Shown: positions 23,289 to 36,457, numbered from the stretch's first letter. The stretch: DNA of 64,000 nt from Linnemannia elongata (GCA_036320915.1 JAXBDG010000001.1:4362001-4426000); one strand, 5' to 3'. Translations and numbers: made by a program. The notes: generated by a model from the letters alone, not told the origin.

Positions 23289-25073
23289 ATGAACCTTAAC
23301 AGGGCAGAGGGCGCAGATTAGATGCTTCTGACATCAGACATGAACGATCATGTGTAACATCGATATGATATCTACTCGGCTCACACTTTCATCACTCTTC
23401 TTGTACTATTATTATTTATTATCTGGTACATACCTTTTCATTACAGACAGCGGACACAACAGCAACAACATCAACAACGACAGCAAACCAATATCATCCC
23501 TTCTCTCACTCGTGTTTCCCCCAATAGACCTCGTACCTTACTGATCACTTGAAAGTGTCCCCTTTGGCACTCCCTGGGACACCGAGATCCTGGGAACTGT
23601 CCAGGTTTGGGTTGTTTTGTCTCTTCAAGTGTATGCGAGCCTAGCTCATAAGGTAGGTCAAGAGTGTCCCTTACTGGACATCTCCGATTCATCGGGTCTC
23701 CCTGACTTCCTCCTTTGCTCCTGAAAGAAAGAAGCGAGATCTTTGTTATTGTGTTGTGTGTTGTGGTGGGAATGCACTTCCTCCTCGGTTAAGACTGAGA
23801 CCATGACCTAAGACCACAATGACACGGAAGCGTGCGCTGATACGACAAACGTTAGTTTTTATCATGTTTCCGATCTGTACTTGCCGTTGCAGCCGGCCAA
23901 TGGTGGGGCGTATCCTCTCTGTGTTCTCTAGCTGAGTTGTTGTTATTTTTTCTTTTTCTGCTTCCTCTTCTTCCTTTTTTATTTTTTTATTTTTTATTTT
24001 TTTTTTTTTTTGTCATACATTTGTTTGAATTGTACCGTTATATCGTTCCTTTTACATGGGTCAGTCCATCGTCGGAGCGTACCCTCCTTTTGGTGCCCCT
24101 CTTTTTTCTTTCCCCACTCCTCAACTCTCGCTCTCTTACTCACACGACCACACGCCCTCTGTGCTGTGTATTAGTAGTGAACCAAGTTTGGTATAGATGT
24201 CCATTTGTTCACAACCACCTCAGTTCAAGACTTTACACCATTCACCGCTCATCACCAAGGGGATTTGCTCTGCTTTGCTCCATCTTCTCCTCTCCTTCAT
24301 CCTCATGTACAACAAACAGACTATCCTTCTCCGACAAGCTGACTTTCATCGCTGAAGGGTCTTCATATTTCATTGAAAACAGCATTTCATTTGTGAATTA
24401 TCTTCACACCACGAGGACAGCCGCGCCCATTTTAGTTGCCACCTTTCTTGACGAATAGCCCGGACGAGCGGCATAACATTCTCCAGCCTTCCTTCTTTCC
24501 CCACTTTGCATTTCACCTTCAAAATCCACCGCTTATTCATTCTGCGCACACATGCAGGCCAATTCGTAAAAGGAATCAACTTGAGCAGGCCTCTGCCTCT
24601 GCGCTATTTCTTTCTTGCACCATCGTTTTCCTCAAGTCCATGACGCTTCTTTGCCACATAAAGAGGCGCATTGTCAGGAGTGATAAACTGCATCTAACGA
24701 TCTTGTGATTTGTTAGCACTGGATGTTTCCATCTTAGAGAGTCTTCTCACCAAGATAATAAAGAAAAAAAGAGTCGTGAATGCGAAGTTGGCTACAGAGT
24801 GTGACGAAACTAGCAAATAGGATCCGTTTGCCAGTCCATTCACTGACGGCGAGCCAGCTGTTTGTCTCTTCTTTCAACGGTCAAAAATTGAACACTTCGT
24901 GATCAGATCAATAATTGAATTTCTTGTGTGACTTGTAGTGGCTTAGATGTTGACATCAGGCACGGGACAATCCTGTAACGCCCCAAGTCTGCCCCCGAAC
25001 TACCAGTGCCTGTCCCTTCTACTCGGCTGAGTTGCCATCGAATCCTCCCTCCTTCAGCATCACTCCCTACACC

Positions 25074-26449
25074 ATGTTTGGCGCATTGAAGACCGCATTC
25101 CGCACACATCATCCCGTCTCGGCCTTCAAGAGGTACCGCGCTCCCTCATCTATTCAGTCTCAACATTCTTGACAGTCTTCAAGGATTCAGAATTGAACAA
25201 CAAAAACAAAACAACACATACATGTACTGGACTACAACGATCACCTCAACACAACTCTTTGAAAGGCGCAACACCTTGTCGACAATGACGGCGGTACTAG
25301 ACTAAAGAAAGCAACTTGGAGCGTTGCAAACAAGACAAGAAAACACTCATTGGACTGATAAATTATCTCAGCGACTAATCGAATTCCTTTGTGGTATGTG
25401 GCACATAGCTTGACTCAGTCGACTCCTCGCGGCTTCCATGCCGTGGCCCTCAGATTTGCAGAGCAAAAGAACACCATGAACCCCATCAGACCTGAGCTCG
25501 GCGCTTCTTCTTTGTTTGGAGATGTTAGCGCACATGTTAATGAAGTCCCTGTCGAGCAGGGTGGAAAGGCAACAGTCAAGGAGGTATGACATTCAAGGCG
25601 AGATTTGCATTGCAGTGGATCTTCATCAGAATCGATACAGGAATTGAGATGTCTCCTCAGAGCTTCTATTGAAACGCCAGTATGGGCTTGGACAGGAAAA
25701 CCGATGGAGAGTGTGTACTTGATGGCAGAAGCGAGTGGAATAGATTGAATGATCCACGGAATTTCAGGGTGCCGTGTTTGGCCGTTGAGCAAATCCTCAA
25801 GGCGCTGCGGTTTGCATCAGATCGGATTCTAATCCTCGACCATTGTTTCTTTTTTCATCCAATACTTCAGTACCAATTTTCGACTGCCAACTTCAAGACC
25901 AGCACTAAGAAGTTGCGCCTTCTCGCCAACCAGATCAAGGGCCTTGATATCCAGAATGCCATCAACCAGATGGAGTTTTCTCAGAAGCGTCCCGGAAAGC
26001 GAGTCATGAACACCTTGGCCTTCGCCAGAACTAACGCCACCACACAGGAGAAGTACGCTATGGATGCCAGCAAGCTCTATGTCGGTAAGCGGACCTTTTC
26101 ATCGGCACGCTGTCTCCTATGAGCCCCCCCTCATTTTGACACTCTGCAGGCATGAATCAAAGATCTAACATTGATAAACAATGTCTTTTATTGGAGTTTA
26201 GATCGTGCTTGGGTTGGAAAGGGTATTTACCATCGTCGCATCAAGACCCACGCTCGTGGTAAATTCGGAGTGATGCACCACCCTACTGCACATCTGAAGT
26301 TTACCCTCAAGGAGCGCCAGCCTGAAAGCACAGAAGCTGGTCGTGCGACGAGGAGAAACATTCGTGGCTGGAAGCAGACTAAGAAGGTCTGGACGCCCTT
26401 GATCGAGGACAAGCCCATCTATAACCCCACTCGTACCTACAACTGGTAG
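25074..26449 (+). CDS. MRPL22: Mitochondrial large-subunit ribosomal protein uL22m
   Basis: Four exons: 25074-25132, 25409-25583, 25871-26084 and 26202-26449, summing to 696 nt and 231 residues with all phases closing. The N-terminus (MFGALKTAFRTHH) is basic, hydrophobic and free of acids, fitting a mitochondrial presequence. The uL22 fold starts near residue 79: FSTANFKTSTKKLRLLANQI, the helix NAINQMEF, then RPGKRVMNTLAFA. The hallmark DRAWVGKG is rebuilt across the last splice junction, followed by RRIKTHARGKFG, which contains the loop that lines the peptide exit tunnel. The C-terminal extension (TRRNIRGWKQTKKVW) is of the type seen in fungal mitochondrial forms. It works in the mitoribosome. 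Intron 1 (276 nt) and intron 2 (287 nt) are long for this window. Confidence 0.9.
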
Positions 26450-26919
26450 TTGACCTTTCTTTCCTTTGTAGTCAGGACGAAACCAAACAAGTATCCCCAG
26501 CATTTCTCTCTCTTTTTTTGTTACCTCGTCATGCCATAGAACAATTCTCCTTCTCTCTTTCTCTGTCTCTTTGCCCCTCGTGTAATACATATGAACATAA
26601 ACCATTCGAATTCGATTTATTTTGCATATCCACGACATGCGTGTTGTCGTAGTCTTCACCAGGCTCTTTTAACGACACAATTTTCGTGTTGAATTCATTC
26701 AGACGTTGGAGGCGCGTCGCTTCCCCTGAGTATCCAATGTGAAAAAAGAAGCCAAAAGAACATTTCGTGATCCCAGTCGCTACCCTTAACTGCAACACCC
26801 ACGCCATACAGATCAGTACCATAACCCTTCGTGTTCTTTTGTCCCCTTTGGCATCTCTCACACATCCTTCATCCCCTCCCTCCTCCCCTTTCTACCCTTC
26901 CATCCACCCTTTACATACA
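26450..26919. other. Spacer upstream of CCT7
   Basis: 470 bp containing the uL22m 3' flank and the CCT7 promoter. The last 80 bp are pyrimidine-rich, as often seen before fungal housekeeping starts. No gene. Confidence 0.5.
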
Positions 26920-29472
26920 ATGTCGCGCCAACAACAGATGATGGTAATACACCTTGCGCACTTATACCCGGTCAATTGCATCAAACGACACGCCTTCCCC
27001 CCACTTTCTCGCCAGAACGTCGCCCTGCTCGAGAGATCCGCTTGCTACATTCTAGCCAACATCTCGCCTTGCTATGTGACGTTTACAGTCGAGGACAAGG
27101 ACAATAACAGGAGATCTCTAAGGAACCGGACCGTTTCATCACTATAACAACCGCATTGTACGAAACCCCATTAAAGGCATGGACGCCAATAGAGCTTGTG
27201 GTTGGCATTTGAGTAAAGGAACAACGTCTTGGTTACAGTCGCGATGCAGGATAACAACTGACTGATCAGCTGTCGCCCATCTCCCACCTCAACAACACCG
27301 ATCGCGCCCCGTCTCGCCTCGACTCCAAACGTCTGTTTGCTTGCCGCTTCCGAAAGTTTTTTTTCTTTTTTTTCATTTTTTTTTCACTGGAGTGAAAAAA
27401 AAGTCGCAGAAACGACACTACATTCGTTCCAATGGATATGCATTTATCTTGACAAGAGCATTTTTATTAACCAGCTACTTTATTCTCCTTGTATTTCTGG
27501 CGCTTCTGCAGCAACCACAAATTATCCTTCTCAAGGATGGTACCGACTCTTCTCAGGGCAAGGGTCAGCTCCTGTCCAATATCAATGCCTGCTTGGCCGT
27601 CGTCGACACCGTCAGGACTACGCTCGGCCCTCGTGGCATGGACAAGTTGATCGTCGATGAGAAGGGTACGTGTGTTGCACCAAACTATCAGGCTGTCAGG
27701 ATCTTGCGTGTCACACTGTAGATGGTGGTTGTCACTCTCAGTCAGTTGCGCTGTAAAAGAGTCTCTCAAGTCGCTTCTTTACTAATTTTTTTTTGTTTCT
27801 ACTTTTGTCACTATGGCTGATTTTGTCATGGAATGAAAACAACAGGCACTGTCACAATCTCCAACGACGGTGCTACGATCATGAAGTTGCTCGATATTGT
27901 TCACCCTGCCGCCAAGACCCTTGTTGATATCGCCCGCTCTCAGGATGCCGAGGTCGGAGACGGAACCACCTCTGTCGTTTTGCTTGCAGGAGAGCTTCTG
28001 AAGGAGATCCGTTCGTATGTGGAGGAAGGCGTCAACCCCCAGGTTATTATCAAGGGTTACCGTCGTGCAGCCCAGCTGGCCATCAATAAGGTCAAGGAGA
28101 TCGCCGTCTCTGTCGAGAGAAAAGACGAGGCAGAGTTCCGTTCGTTGCTCGAGAAGTGCGCCGCCACCGCCATGTCCTCAAAGTTGATTCACTCCCAGAC
28201 AGAATTCTTCACAAAGATGGTCGTCGACGCCGTCTTGCACTTGGATCAGGAGGAGCTGGACGAGAACTTGATCGGAATGAAGAGAGTCACTGGAGGCGCT
28301 ATGCAGGACTCGCTTTTGATTGATGGTGTCGCTTTCAAGAAGACCTTCTCCTACGCCGGATTCGAGCAGCAGCCCAAGAGCTTCAAGAACCCCAAGGTCT
28401 TGTCCTTGAACGTCGAGTTGGAGTTGAAGGCCGAGAGAGACAACGCCGAGGTCCGCGTCGAGGCTGTCGATGTAAGTGTTGAAAATGATTACTTACCACA
28501 CTATGGAATCTGTTAATTGGGAAATAAGGAAGCGTTGGGTTGAAGCACAGTCCTAACAAGTTCACTTTTCCATTCTTTTTCCACCGGGATGACCTCTTTG
28601 ATGACGACTTACAGGAATACCAAAAGATTGTTGATGCAGAGTGGAAGATCATCTATGACAAACTGGAGGCAATTGTTGCCACTGGCGCCAAGGTTGTCTT
28701 GTCCAAGTTGCCCATCGGAGATTTGGCCACCCAATACTTTGCCGACCGTGACATTTTCTGCGCTGGACGTGTTCCCGCTGGAGATTTGAACCGCGTTGTC
28801 CAGGCGGTCGGAGGATCTATCCAATCGACCTGCACAGATATCGAGGAGAAGCACTTGGGTGTTTGCGAGACCTTTGAGGAGAAGCAGATTGGAGGAGAGC
28901 GGTTCAACTTTTTCCAGGGCTGCGCTCAGGCCAAGACCTGCACCTTGATCTTGAGAGGAGGTGCTGAGCAGTTCATTGCTGAGGTCGAGAGATCGTTGCA
29001 CGATGCTATTATGATTGTCCGCAGAGCAATCAAGAACTCGTTGGTCGTTGCAGGAGGAGGAGCTACTGAGATGGAGGTTTCCAAGTACCTCCGCGATTAC
29101 TCCAAGACTATTGCCGGAAAGCAGCAGTTGATTGTTGGGGCTTTCGCCAAGGCCCTCGAGGTGATCCCCCGCCAGCTTTGCGATAATGCCGGCTTCGATG
29201 CGACTGATATCCTAAACAAGTTGAGGATGAAGCACGCTGACGGCGAGATGTGGTGCGGTGTTGATATCGAGTCCGAATCGATTGCAGATAACATGAAGGC
29301 TTTCGTCTGGGAGCCCGCACTGGTCAAGACCAACGCCATGGCTGCTGCCACCGAGGCTGCTTGCTTGATCTTGTCTGTTGACGAGACTGTCAAGAGCCCC
29401 CAGAGTTCCAACCCAGCCGCCAATGCTCGCGGAGCACCCCGTGGTCGTGGTCGTGGTGTTCCTCGCCGTTAA
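26920..29472 (+). CDS. CCT7: T-complex chaperonin (CCT/TRiC) eta subunit
   Basis: Four exons: 26920-26943, 27512-27665, 27846-28471 and 28615-29472, 1662 nt and 553 residues. The 24-nt first exon (MSRQQQMM) reads in phase 0 into [19 protein letters not shown], the typical eta start, across a 568-nt intron. Group II chaperonin motifs are clear: [27 protein letters not shown], the catalytic [11 protein letters not shown] with its conserved Asp, and [12 protein letters not shown] in the apical region. [17 protein letters not shown] and [13 protein letters not shown] follow in the equatorial domain. The tail is GRGRGVPRR, as in other eta subunits. CCT folds actin, tubulin and WD-repeat proteins in the cytosol. 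Identity as eta rests on VEDYQ-type and WEPAMVR-type motifs (here [13 protein letters not shown]). Confidence 0.95.
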
Positions 29473-29678
29473 ATCGTCGTGGAAGAGAGAGAGAGAGAGA
29501 ACGAACGAACGAGGATCCTATCATGGAGCAGCAAGTCAAGAAAGGACTGTTCACGTGATCATGCGACACAATAAAAGAAGCTTTCTATTACTCCTTCCGT
29601 CATTCGTTCATTCATTCATTCACACACACATAGACGCGCACAACTGCCAAAGACAGCAACCAGGATCATTTACTCACC

Positions 29679-30226
29679 ATGCGCCTTATCAAGCAGAACG
29701 ACGATGACCTCGCCGCAGAGGAAGCTATGCGAGGAGGCGCGATTGGCGCGTTGAAGTACTGCACCGTGGCTCTCTTTACCGGAGGGGTTCTCAATGCCAC
29801 CTGGCCAAAGTTCAGAGCCGTCAGACCCCCACAGAAGGTACCTTGAGCTATTATCGAGATATCAGGCGGACTATAAGAAAGAGTTGCATGCCTCTATGCG
29901 TTTGTTCGTCTCTCGCTTTATTGCGGGATAGTTGTGCAACCAGCAGCTAACATATTTTAACACACACTATGAACGAATAGATGTGGTTGATGGTAGCAGC
30001 ATTCTTGGGAGGGTTTGGCAATGGATCGGATACGGCGTTCACCAACTTTGAGCGCCGGGATCGCGAGATGCAGATCCGTCTTGCCAACCAGCGTCGTCAC
30101 GATATCCTTTATGGCAACCCTGGCGAGAAGCAGGCAGCTGCAGCGTCTCTTTCGACTCCTTCCGAGGTGTCTTCTGCTTCTTCCCCTTCTTCTCCCTCTT
30201 CGTCTTCCTCTTCTTCCTCAGCGTAG
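29679..30226 (+). CDS. Small two-TM protein, possibly Rcf2/Rcf3-like
   Basis: Two exons, 29679-29837 and 29981-30226, joined in phase 0 to give 134 residues. It begins MRLIKQNDDDLAAEEAMRGG. Two hydrophobic segments (about residues 21-40 and 54-70) flank a short basic loop (WPKFRAVRPPQK). After them comes a charged helix (NFERRDREMQIRLANQRR) and a Ser-rich tail. The plan of GG..GAL, then PKF, then a second TM and a charged helix resembles the N-terminal half of the yeast respiratory supercomplex factor Rcf2 and its relative Rcf3. That is a resemblance of layout, not a proven match; it may instead be an unnamed fungal membrane protein. It lies 207 bp after CCT7. An AATAAA overlaps the bases just after the stop. 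Confidence 0.65.
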
Positions 30227-30571
30227 CATAATAAAAATGTCTTTCTTTTTGCGTATGTTCGTATGTGTGAGTGTGTTAGTGTGTGTGTGTAATATGTATG
30301 AGATGCCTGCAGCCAAGTGCGTACATACCTGCTCTCAAGTTACGTCTAAGCCACATCTTTCCCAGTATTGTTTTTTGTCCTTTCCCTTCAACGTTTGCGC
30401 CCTGCAGTGATAGCACACCTTCACACACCCTCACACATGTACCATAGCACCGCCATCCTCACATCGTCCCTTCCTCTGCCCTCTTTCCCTTCCTTCGTCT
30501 AATCAAGGCAACAGCAACAACAACTTCCCCTTCCATTTCCATTAATACTTCTTACCTCCCCCTCAACCGTC
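30227..30571. other. Spacer upstream of the CTD kinase
   Basis: 345 bp. The left end has the AATAAA of the preceding gene. The right end is CT- and CAA-rich 5' flank of the kinase. Nothing else seen. Confidence 0.5.
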
Positions 30572-33500
30572 ATGAACGAGTCCCAGTCAGGACCACCCCA
30601 ACCAGTCCTCGACGATAAGACACCTACAGCAACAACAGCAACAACAACAGCAACAACAACGGTAGCAACGGCCTCACCCAAGGAGCCTGCAACGGACACC
30701 CCAGACAAAGACAAAAAGGACGCAGCAGCTACTCCAGCCTCCACTACGCTCACAAAGACAACAACCATTACCGCCTCCTTTACCGTCCCTGCCGTAGCGA
30801 AACCTCTGCCTACACCCGCACTACCATTCCAGTCTGCCCGCGCCTCAGAGTCCCTCTACTCTAGCAGCTACTCTGGCGCCTCAGCCTTCGGGAGAACTCC
30901 TGCCGCACGTTCAGGAGCTGCTGCTGCTGCATCTGCGGCAGCGTTACAGTTGCAGCGAGAGCTGGACTTGCAACACGAAATCCTCGGTCGGAAACCTCAA
31001 TTGGCTCAGGACATTGTCCCCAAGGAACCGTCCAACCCACCCACATTTCGAGACTACGGCGCCACAAGAGACTGGAGGAGGGAACAAAGTCGAGACCGCC
31101 GGGACCGCTCCAAAGAACGAGGACGTGAACGGGACAGGGATCGCTATTCTAGGCATCGATACGACAGATCTAAGGACAGGGAGAGAGACCGTGGACGTCA
31201 CCGTGACAGATATAGTCGAGAGCGGAGTCATGAAAGGGAGCATGACCGCGACCGCGACTACAGACATGAACGGGGCTATAGGAGTGACTACCGTTATCAC
31301 GCAGATCACTCGGCCGACCGCGACTATCGGGCTTACAAACAGGAAAGACACGATCGACCCTACCGCGACAGTAAGGACCACGATGGCCGACCATCCCACA
31401 GAGAGTACGATTTCGATGACAGTGGTGGTGGAGCGCGCTCTGGAGCTACCAATCGCTATGATGCAGCAGCAGCAGCAGAAGTCGAGCGAGACCGTGGTCA
31501 TACCACTGACCGGTGGCATGAAGGTGAAGATGATGGCGACTCACATTCGATGAAAGGTCATGATCGCCCACCAAGAGACTATGACTACGATCGGGAGCGA
31601 GGACGCGGACGTGATCGAGACCGCGAACGGGATCGCTACCGAAACTGGGACAGGAGTAGAGGATATGATTACGGGGCTGACAAGTACGGGACCACTCACG
31701 ATTGGGACGAGAGAGATCGCGCGCCACGGGACAGGGACCTGGACGTGGATAAACCAGCAGTCGTCGATGACCTGGACCTGTACCGGCCCCTTCACCGTCC
31801 CAGTCGCGACCATTCTCTGCTTCAAAGGCCCCTCGCCACTTCCGCAGTATCGAGCGACAACATTGCTGGTGCATGCGGTGTAGATCTTGCTGTGTCAACT
31901 GCCGCCCCCTCTGCCACCGGATCACCACCTATCCCAGTTATGCCTCTCGACACCGTCGCTGCAACGACTACAGCCTCAGCACCCACGTCCCCTGGAACAC
32001 ACCCACTTGATGCAACAAGAATGGAACTAGGAGACAAGCAGACTCCTTCGACGGCGTCACAACCTCGAGGACCAATGGAGTCGTCGAGCCAGCTTGATCA
32101 GCCCTTGGATGTAATCATGGAACCAGCACCGTTAAGTACTACTATGGTGTCAGATCAGGCGCCCGCTCTTCCACGACCACCCCAACCTCTTCATGTACAT
32201 GTGGCAACAGCTCAATCGAATATCTCAGCAGCGGCACAAATACCTGTTCGTACGCCTACGACAGCTCAGTCTCAGGTTGCTCGCGACATCTCAATCTCAC
32301 CGGTCAATGGGCATTTGCCGCCACCGCCGCCACTACCCCCTGTCGCACCACATGGCTACGTCTCCCAGATAGCACCCCCGCCGTCGGCAGCAGGATCCTC
32401 AGTAGACAGCGCATATCCTCTTCCAACCTCAGGCAACCAACCCCCACCACCTCGAAGATCCACTGCCGACGATGACTATTATGGATCGCATGGACACTAC
32501 TATCGCCACTCGCGATCCTCCAATTACAGAGAAGGATGGCATCCGTCGGAAGCAGATCACCGTTACGACAGTCGCCGTTCTCACGGTCGATGGTACTCGC
32601 AGTATCCCTCCGATTATGACAGACACAGTCGAGCACCCTCGCCTCGCGTACGCGATCGCTACGAATATTTGCACCATGAGAGCGCCAGTCAAAGGACCAC
32701 GGGAACGGACACTAGCTATGCGGTATCAGGACACCAAGATGCCCAGGGGACCCATCCAGAGTCCAAACATTCGCCCATCGTGGAGCAACACCCTATGCCT
32801 GTATACAACGGAACATATTCAGTCGATCCTGCGATGTCGCATGGCCCACCCACTCCAGTTGCCCCAGCTACCCCAGTTCTGAAAGGAGAAGATCTCTATG
32901 AACGTGTTGGCCAAGTTGGCGAGGGAACATATGGGTAAGGAAATACATTTGGAATAGCTTTGTGAGGTTTTGTTATGCTAGTTCCCAAGTATCTCTCGTT
33001 TAATATTCAATTTTCTTCTTCTTCCGATGTATAGCAAGGTGTACAAAGCAAGGAACAAGCAGACTGGAGTGTATGTTGCTCTCAAGCGGATCCGCATGGA
33101 GGCTGAAAAGGACGGGGTAAGTTGAGGACGTAGGGAACCAATCTGGACTGTCTGCAACCGTGGGTGTGACACGAATATTGTTTTTGAGCAATAGACGCTT
33201 ACGTTTTCGCTGACGTTTGTTTATTCTCTGATTCTGAATAGTTTCCTATCACTGCCATGCGGGAAATCAAACTGCTGCAGTCGTTGAACCACCCGCATGT
33301 CATCAGTTTGAAGGAGCTCATGGTCTCCAAAGGCGCGGTCTACATGGTGTTCGAGTACATGGACTACGATCTAACAGGAATTTTGGCACATCCGAACCTT
33401 AAGTTCCGGCCAGAACATATTAAGTGCCTCATGAAGCAACTACTCGAGGGCCTTGGTTTTCTGCACCATAAAGGAGTTCTCCATCGAGACATCAAAGGTA

Positions 33501-36116
33501 GGGTCACGATCTATTCATCGCTTACTGTTTTTTCTACCTATTTATATTTCGTCCGCATTGTCCAGCTGTTGGTTCTTAAGTATACTTATATATCCTATGT
33601 CCGTTATATTTGTAGGATCGAACTTACTCGTCAACAAGCAGGGCGAGCTGAAGCTGGCGGATTTTGGACTTGCGCGGGTGTTCCAGAAGAAGACCAAAAG
33701 GGATTATACCAATCGCGTCATCACACTCTGGTATCGGCCTCCGGAGCTCATTCTTGGGGCTACAGGATATGGACCGGAGGTTGACATGTGGAGTGCAGGA
33801 TGTATCATGGTCGAACTTTTTACACGGAGGCCTATTTTCCAAGGACACAATGAGATCACGCAGCTGGAGAACATCTGGAAGACCATGGGAACCCCACAAA
33901 AGGAGTCCTGGCCAGGCGTGGATCAGCTCCCTTGGTACGAGTTGATCAAGCATTTGAACACTGAGAGCAGGATCTCCAGGTTCAGAGAGATGTATGGGAA
34001 ACTCATGAGCCCAGCCGCGCTCGACCTTGCAGAAGCTCTACTCAGTCTGAACCCGAAGCGCCGGCCCACTGCCGTCGAGGCACTCAACAACTTCGCCTAC
34101 TTTACCGAGGAAGAGCCTGCGCCATGCCTTCCAGAAGAGTAAGTTATGACTCCACATAATTGATATCTCGGCCCGCCATATATGCTCCATGGATCTGCAG
34201 ACTAATTGTGTCTTTTCGCTCAATTTCTAATATGAATGGAGTATAGATTGCCCAAAATTGACGGTGACTGGCACGAGTACGAATCCAAGCAGAGGAGAAA
34301 GGCAAACGCAAAACCCAAGCAGGCTCACCCGCCACCTCCCCCTCAGCATCCTCAGCCTCACTCGCGGCAGCAAAGCGAGTCCGACCAACAAGACCGATCA
34401 GAGATTGAAAGACCGGACGAAGCTCGACCAGCTGCGTCTAAAAAGCAAACCTCAGAGGGACCTATTCATTCCATGACCTTGCATTCGACGACTGACTCGA
34501 TTGCCGCAGGATCGGCAAACCAAACAGGAGTCGACCAAACTACAGTCTCAGACCTGGACTCAGACGTTGTGATGACTGCACCCCCGAAAGCAGCTCATAA
34601 CATCATTACTCCTCCTGCAGTGTCACCATCCTATCTGCCTTATTCGTCTGCTCCTGCTCCTGCTCCTGCGACGCAGACACCGGCGCCACGGCACCCATCT
34701 GTTCCTATCTCGACTGACCATCGTGGCCTTGCCCCTCAGCCACCGTTGCCTCCACCACCTCCTCCTACCCCACACATGTTTGGCGACCGACCCCTGCCGG
34801 AGCGTACGTATTCGAGCGAGCTGGGTCCCACTGCCCAGACGAACGGAGCGCCTCCGCTGCATCGATATGGAGATACGACTGCCCCGTTTGAGTCATCGAG
34901 GACAGATTCATTGCCTCACCAGCCTATCGCCGGAGCTGTTCAAATCCCAACCCAAGCAACCGAATCAGTATACATGTCTGACCCTCATCGCAGCTCGTTG
35001 GGGAGCGATGATCAACATAGGGCACAGGAGAATGCGGGATATGACTACTACCATCGCAGCCGGCACTACGACTACGCCAGAGACCGGGAGCGTGACAGGG
35101 ATAGGGAACGCGATCGCGAGAGATACCGTGATTACGGACGAAGACGTGAATACCGAGGTCGCGAATGGTCGAGAGACCGCGACAGGGAGAGAGGTGTAGG
35201 ACGGGACCGTGAAAGAGATCGAGAGTATGATCGGTACCGCGAACGTTCTGGAAGAGACTATGATAGGGATCGTGGACGCGAGAGAAGCTATGACGATGAG
35301 GAGTTCTACTACCGGGATCGAGTACGACGAGGAGGAAGTGTTGGTGGTGGTGGAAATGGAGCAGCCGGTGGTGGTGGAGGTGGAGAGGGCGAAAGAGAGT
35401 TCTCTGATTCCCGAGGTGGCGGTAGGGAGCGTGATTATGATCGCGATCGGGAGAGAGAAAAGGAGAGAGAGCGAGGAGACCGAGACCGTGAACGAGAACG
35501 CGAGTATGCAGACTATGATCGTGACAGAGAACGAGATCGTGAACGCGACCGTGAGAGTGGCGAGCGTGGTCCTGGGAGAGATAAAGACTTTGCTGGGTCT
35601 GTTACCGGACTCGAAGGTAGCCGTGAATTGGAGAGAACCCGTTTGCATGAGCGGGATCGGGATATGGACTATGATTTGCCAGAGGAAAGTGGTACGACAC
35701 TACAACGCCACCACTTGACGGACTCGCACTCCCAAGTTCCACCTCATCATGGCTTGCACCACAGTCAACAGCAGCAAGGCCAACAGCACGGCCGTCGACG
35801 AGAGCGATCAGAGGGAGAGGTGGATGAGGACTATGACCGGGAGCGAGAACGAGAGCAACGAGAGCGGTATCGAGAAAGGGAAAGCGGCAGGGAAAGGGAT
35901 AGGGAGAATGGGCGAGACAGGGAGAGACAGAGAGATATGGAAGGAGGGGATGATGAGGTGGAGCGAGGTGGTATGGATGTCCTAGGAGGAAGTGGTGGTG
36001 GTCGAGCGGATCGTCGGCAGGAGTTCCCTCCTCCTCCGAAGAAGCTGAAGCTATCGACGGATTCTTCATCGCTATCGTCTCCGTCGACGACGACGACGTT
36101 GTCCTCGCTGACTTGA
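30572..36116 (+). CDS. CTK1: Large CTD kinase of the Ctk1/CDK12 type
   Basis: Five exons: 30572-32934, 33035-33116, 33242-33497, 33616-34138 and 34247-36116, 5094 nt and 1697 residues. The kinase domain spans about 778-1075: glycine loop GEGTYG (783-788), VALKRI with Lys805, FPITAMRE (816-823), HRDIKG with catalytic Asp898, DFG at 916-918, and the T-loop YTNRVITLWYRPPE with activating Thr932. PITAMRE next to PITAIRE, together with LFTRRPIFQG, places it in the Ctk1/CDK12/CDK13 group, which phosphorylates Ser2 of the RNA polymerase II tail with a cyclin K/Ctk2-type partner. Around 780 residues precede and 620 follow the kinase, filled with R-D/R-E/R-S dipeptides and Pro tracts, as in animal CDK12. 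Yeast Ctk1 is about 530 residues, so this is an unusually large fungal member. Confidence 0.92.
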
Positions 36117-36457
36117 GATATCCTATATAGTTTTATCGAATGAATGAATGATTGAATGAATGACGTTCTTCTTTTCCCCTCATCATTTTATCCCTTGTAC
36201 TGTACCTGTACCTGTTCCTTTTGATATCCTTTCCGTCTTTTTTCCTTTGTTTCCATTCTTTCCTTCTTTGCCTTCAGGCTGAGCTGTCCCTTTCTTCCCT
36301 GTGCTTTGCCCCTCCATCCCCCCATCCTCATCCTCATTCTGGGGATCAAGCCCATCACACCCACACTAGCATTCACTCTTACTCCAAAAACGATCGACAA
36401 CAACAACGAAAACAACAACAGCAACCAGAGCATCACACATCAACACAGGCAGCTTCC
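36117..36457. other. Spacer upstream of the RhoGEF
   Basis: 341 bp between CTK1 and the RhoGEF, including an ATGAATGA-type short repeat just past the CTK1 stop and a CT/CA-rich 5' flank. In-frame upstream extension of the RhoGEF is possible as far as 36221, but its sequence is compositional. Confidence 0.5.

Larger units (their letters stand above)
21304..25073. other. Gene-free intergenic region with several microsatellites
   Basis: About 3.8 kb. Present: an A22 tract near 21480-21501, a TTCTG pentamer array (about 21970-22003), CT-rich blocks (22230-22280), a CAAA tetramer array (23047-23080) and GA runs (23237-23288). It holds upstream sequence of both the UNC93-like gene and mitochondrial uL22, which diverge from here. 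Open frames are compositional. No RNA gene recognised. Confidence 0.55.

Noticed and set aside
23555..23605. Small inverted repeats GTGTCCC/GGGACAC and CCTGG/CCAGG
   Set aside because: Arms of 5-7 bp with short loops are expected by chance over this length.
30944..31928. Long antisense frames inside the CTD kinase
   Set aside because: Antisense of the RD/RE-rich coding sequence; the forward strand carries the kinase.
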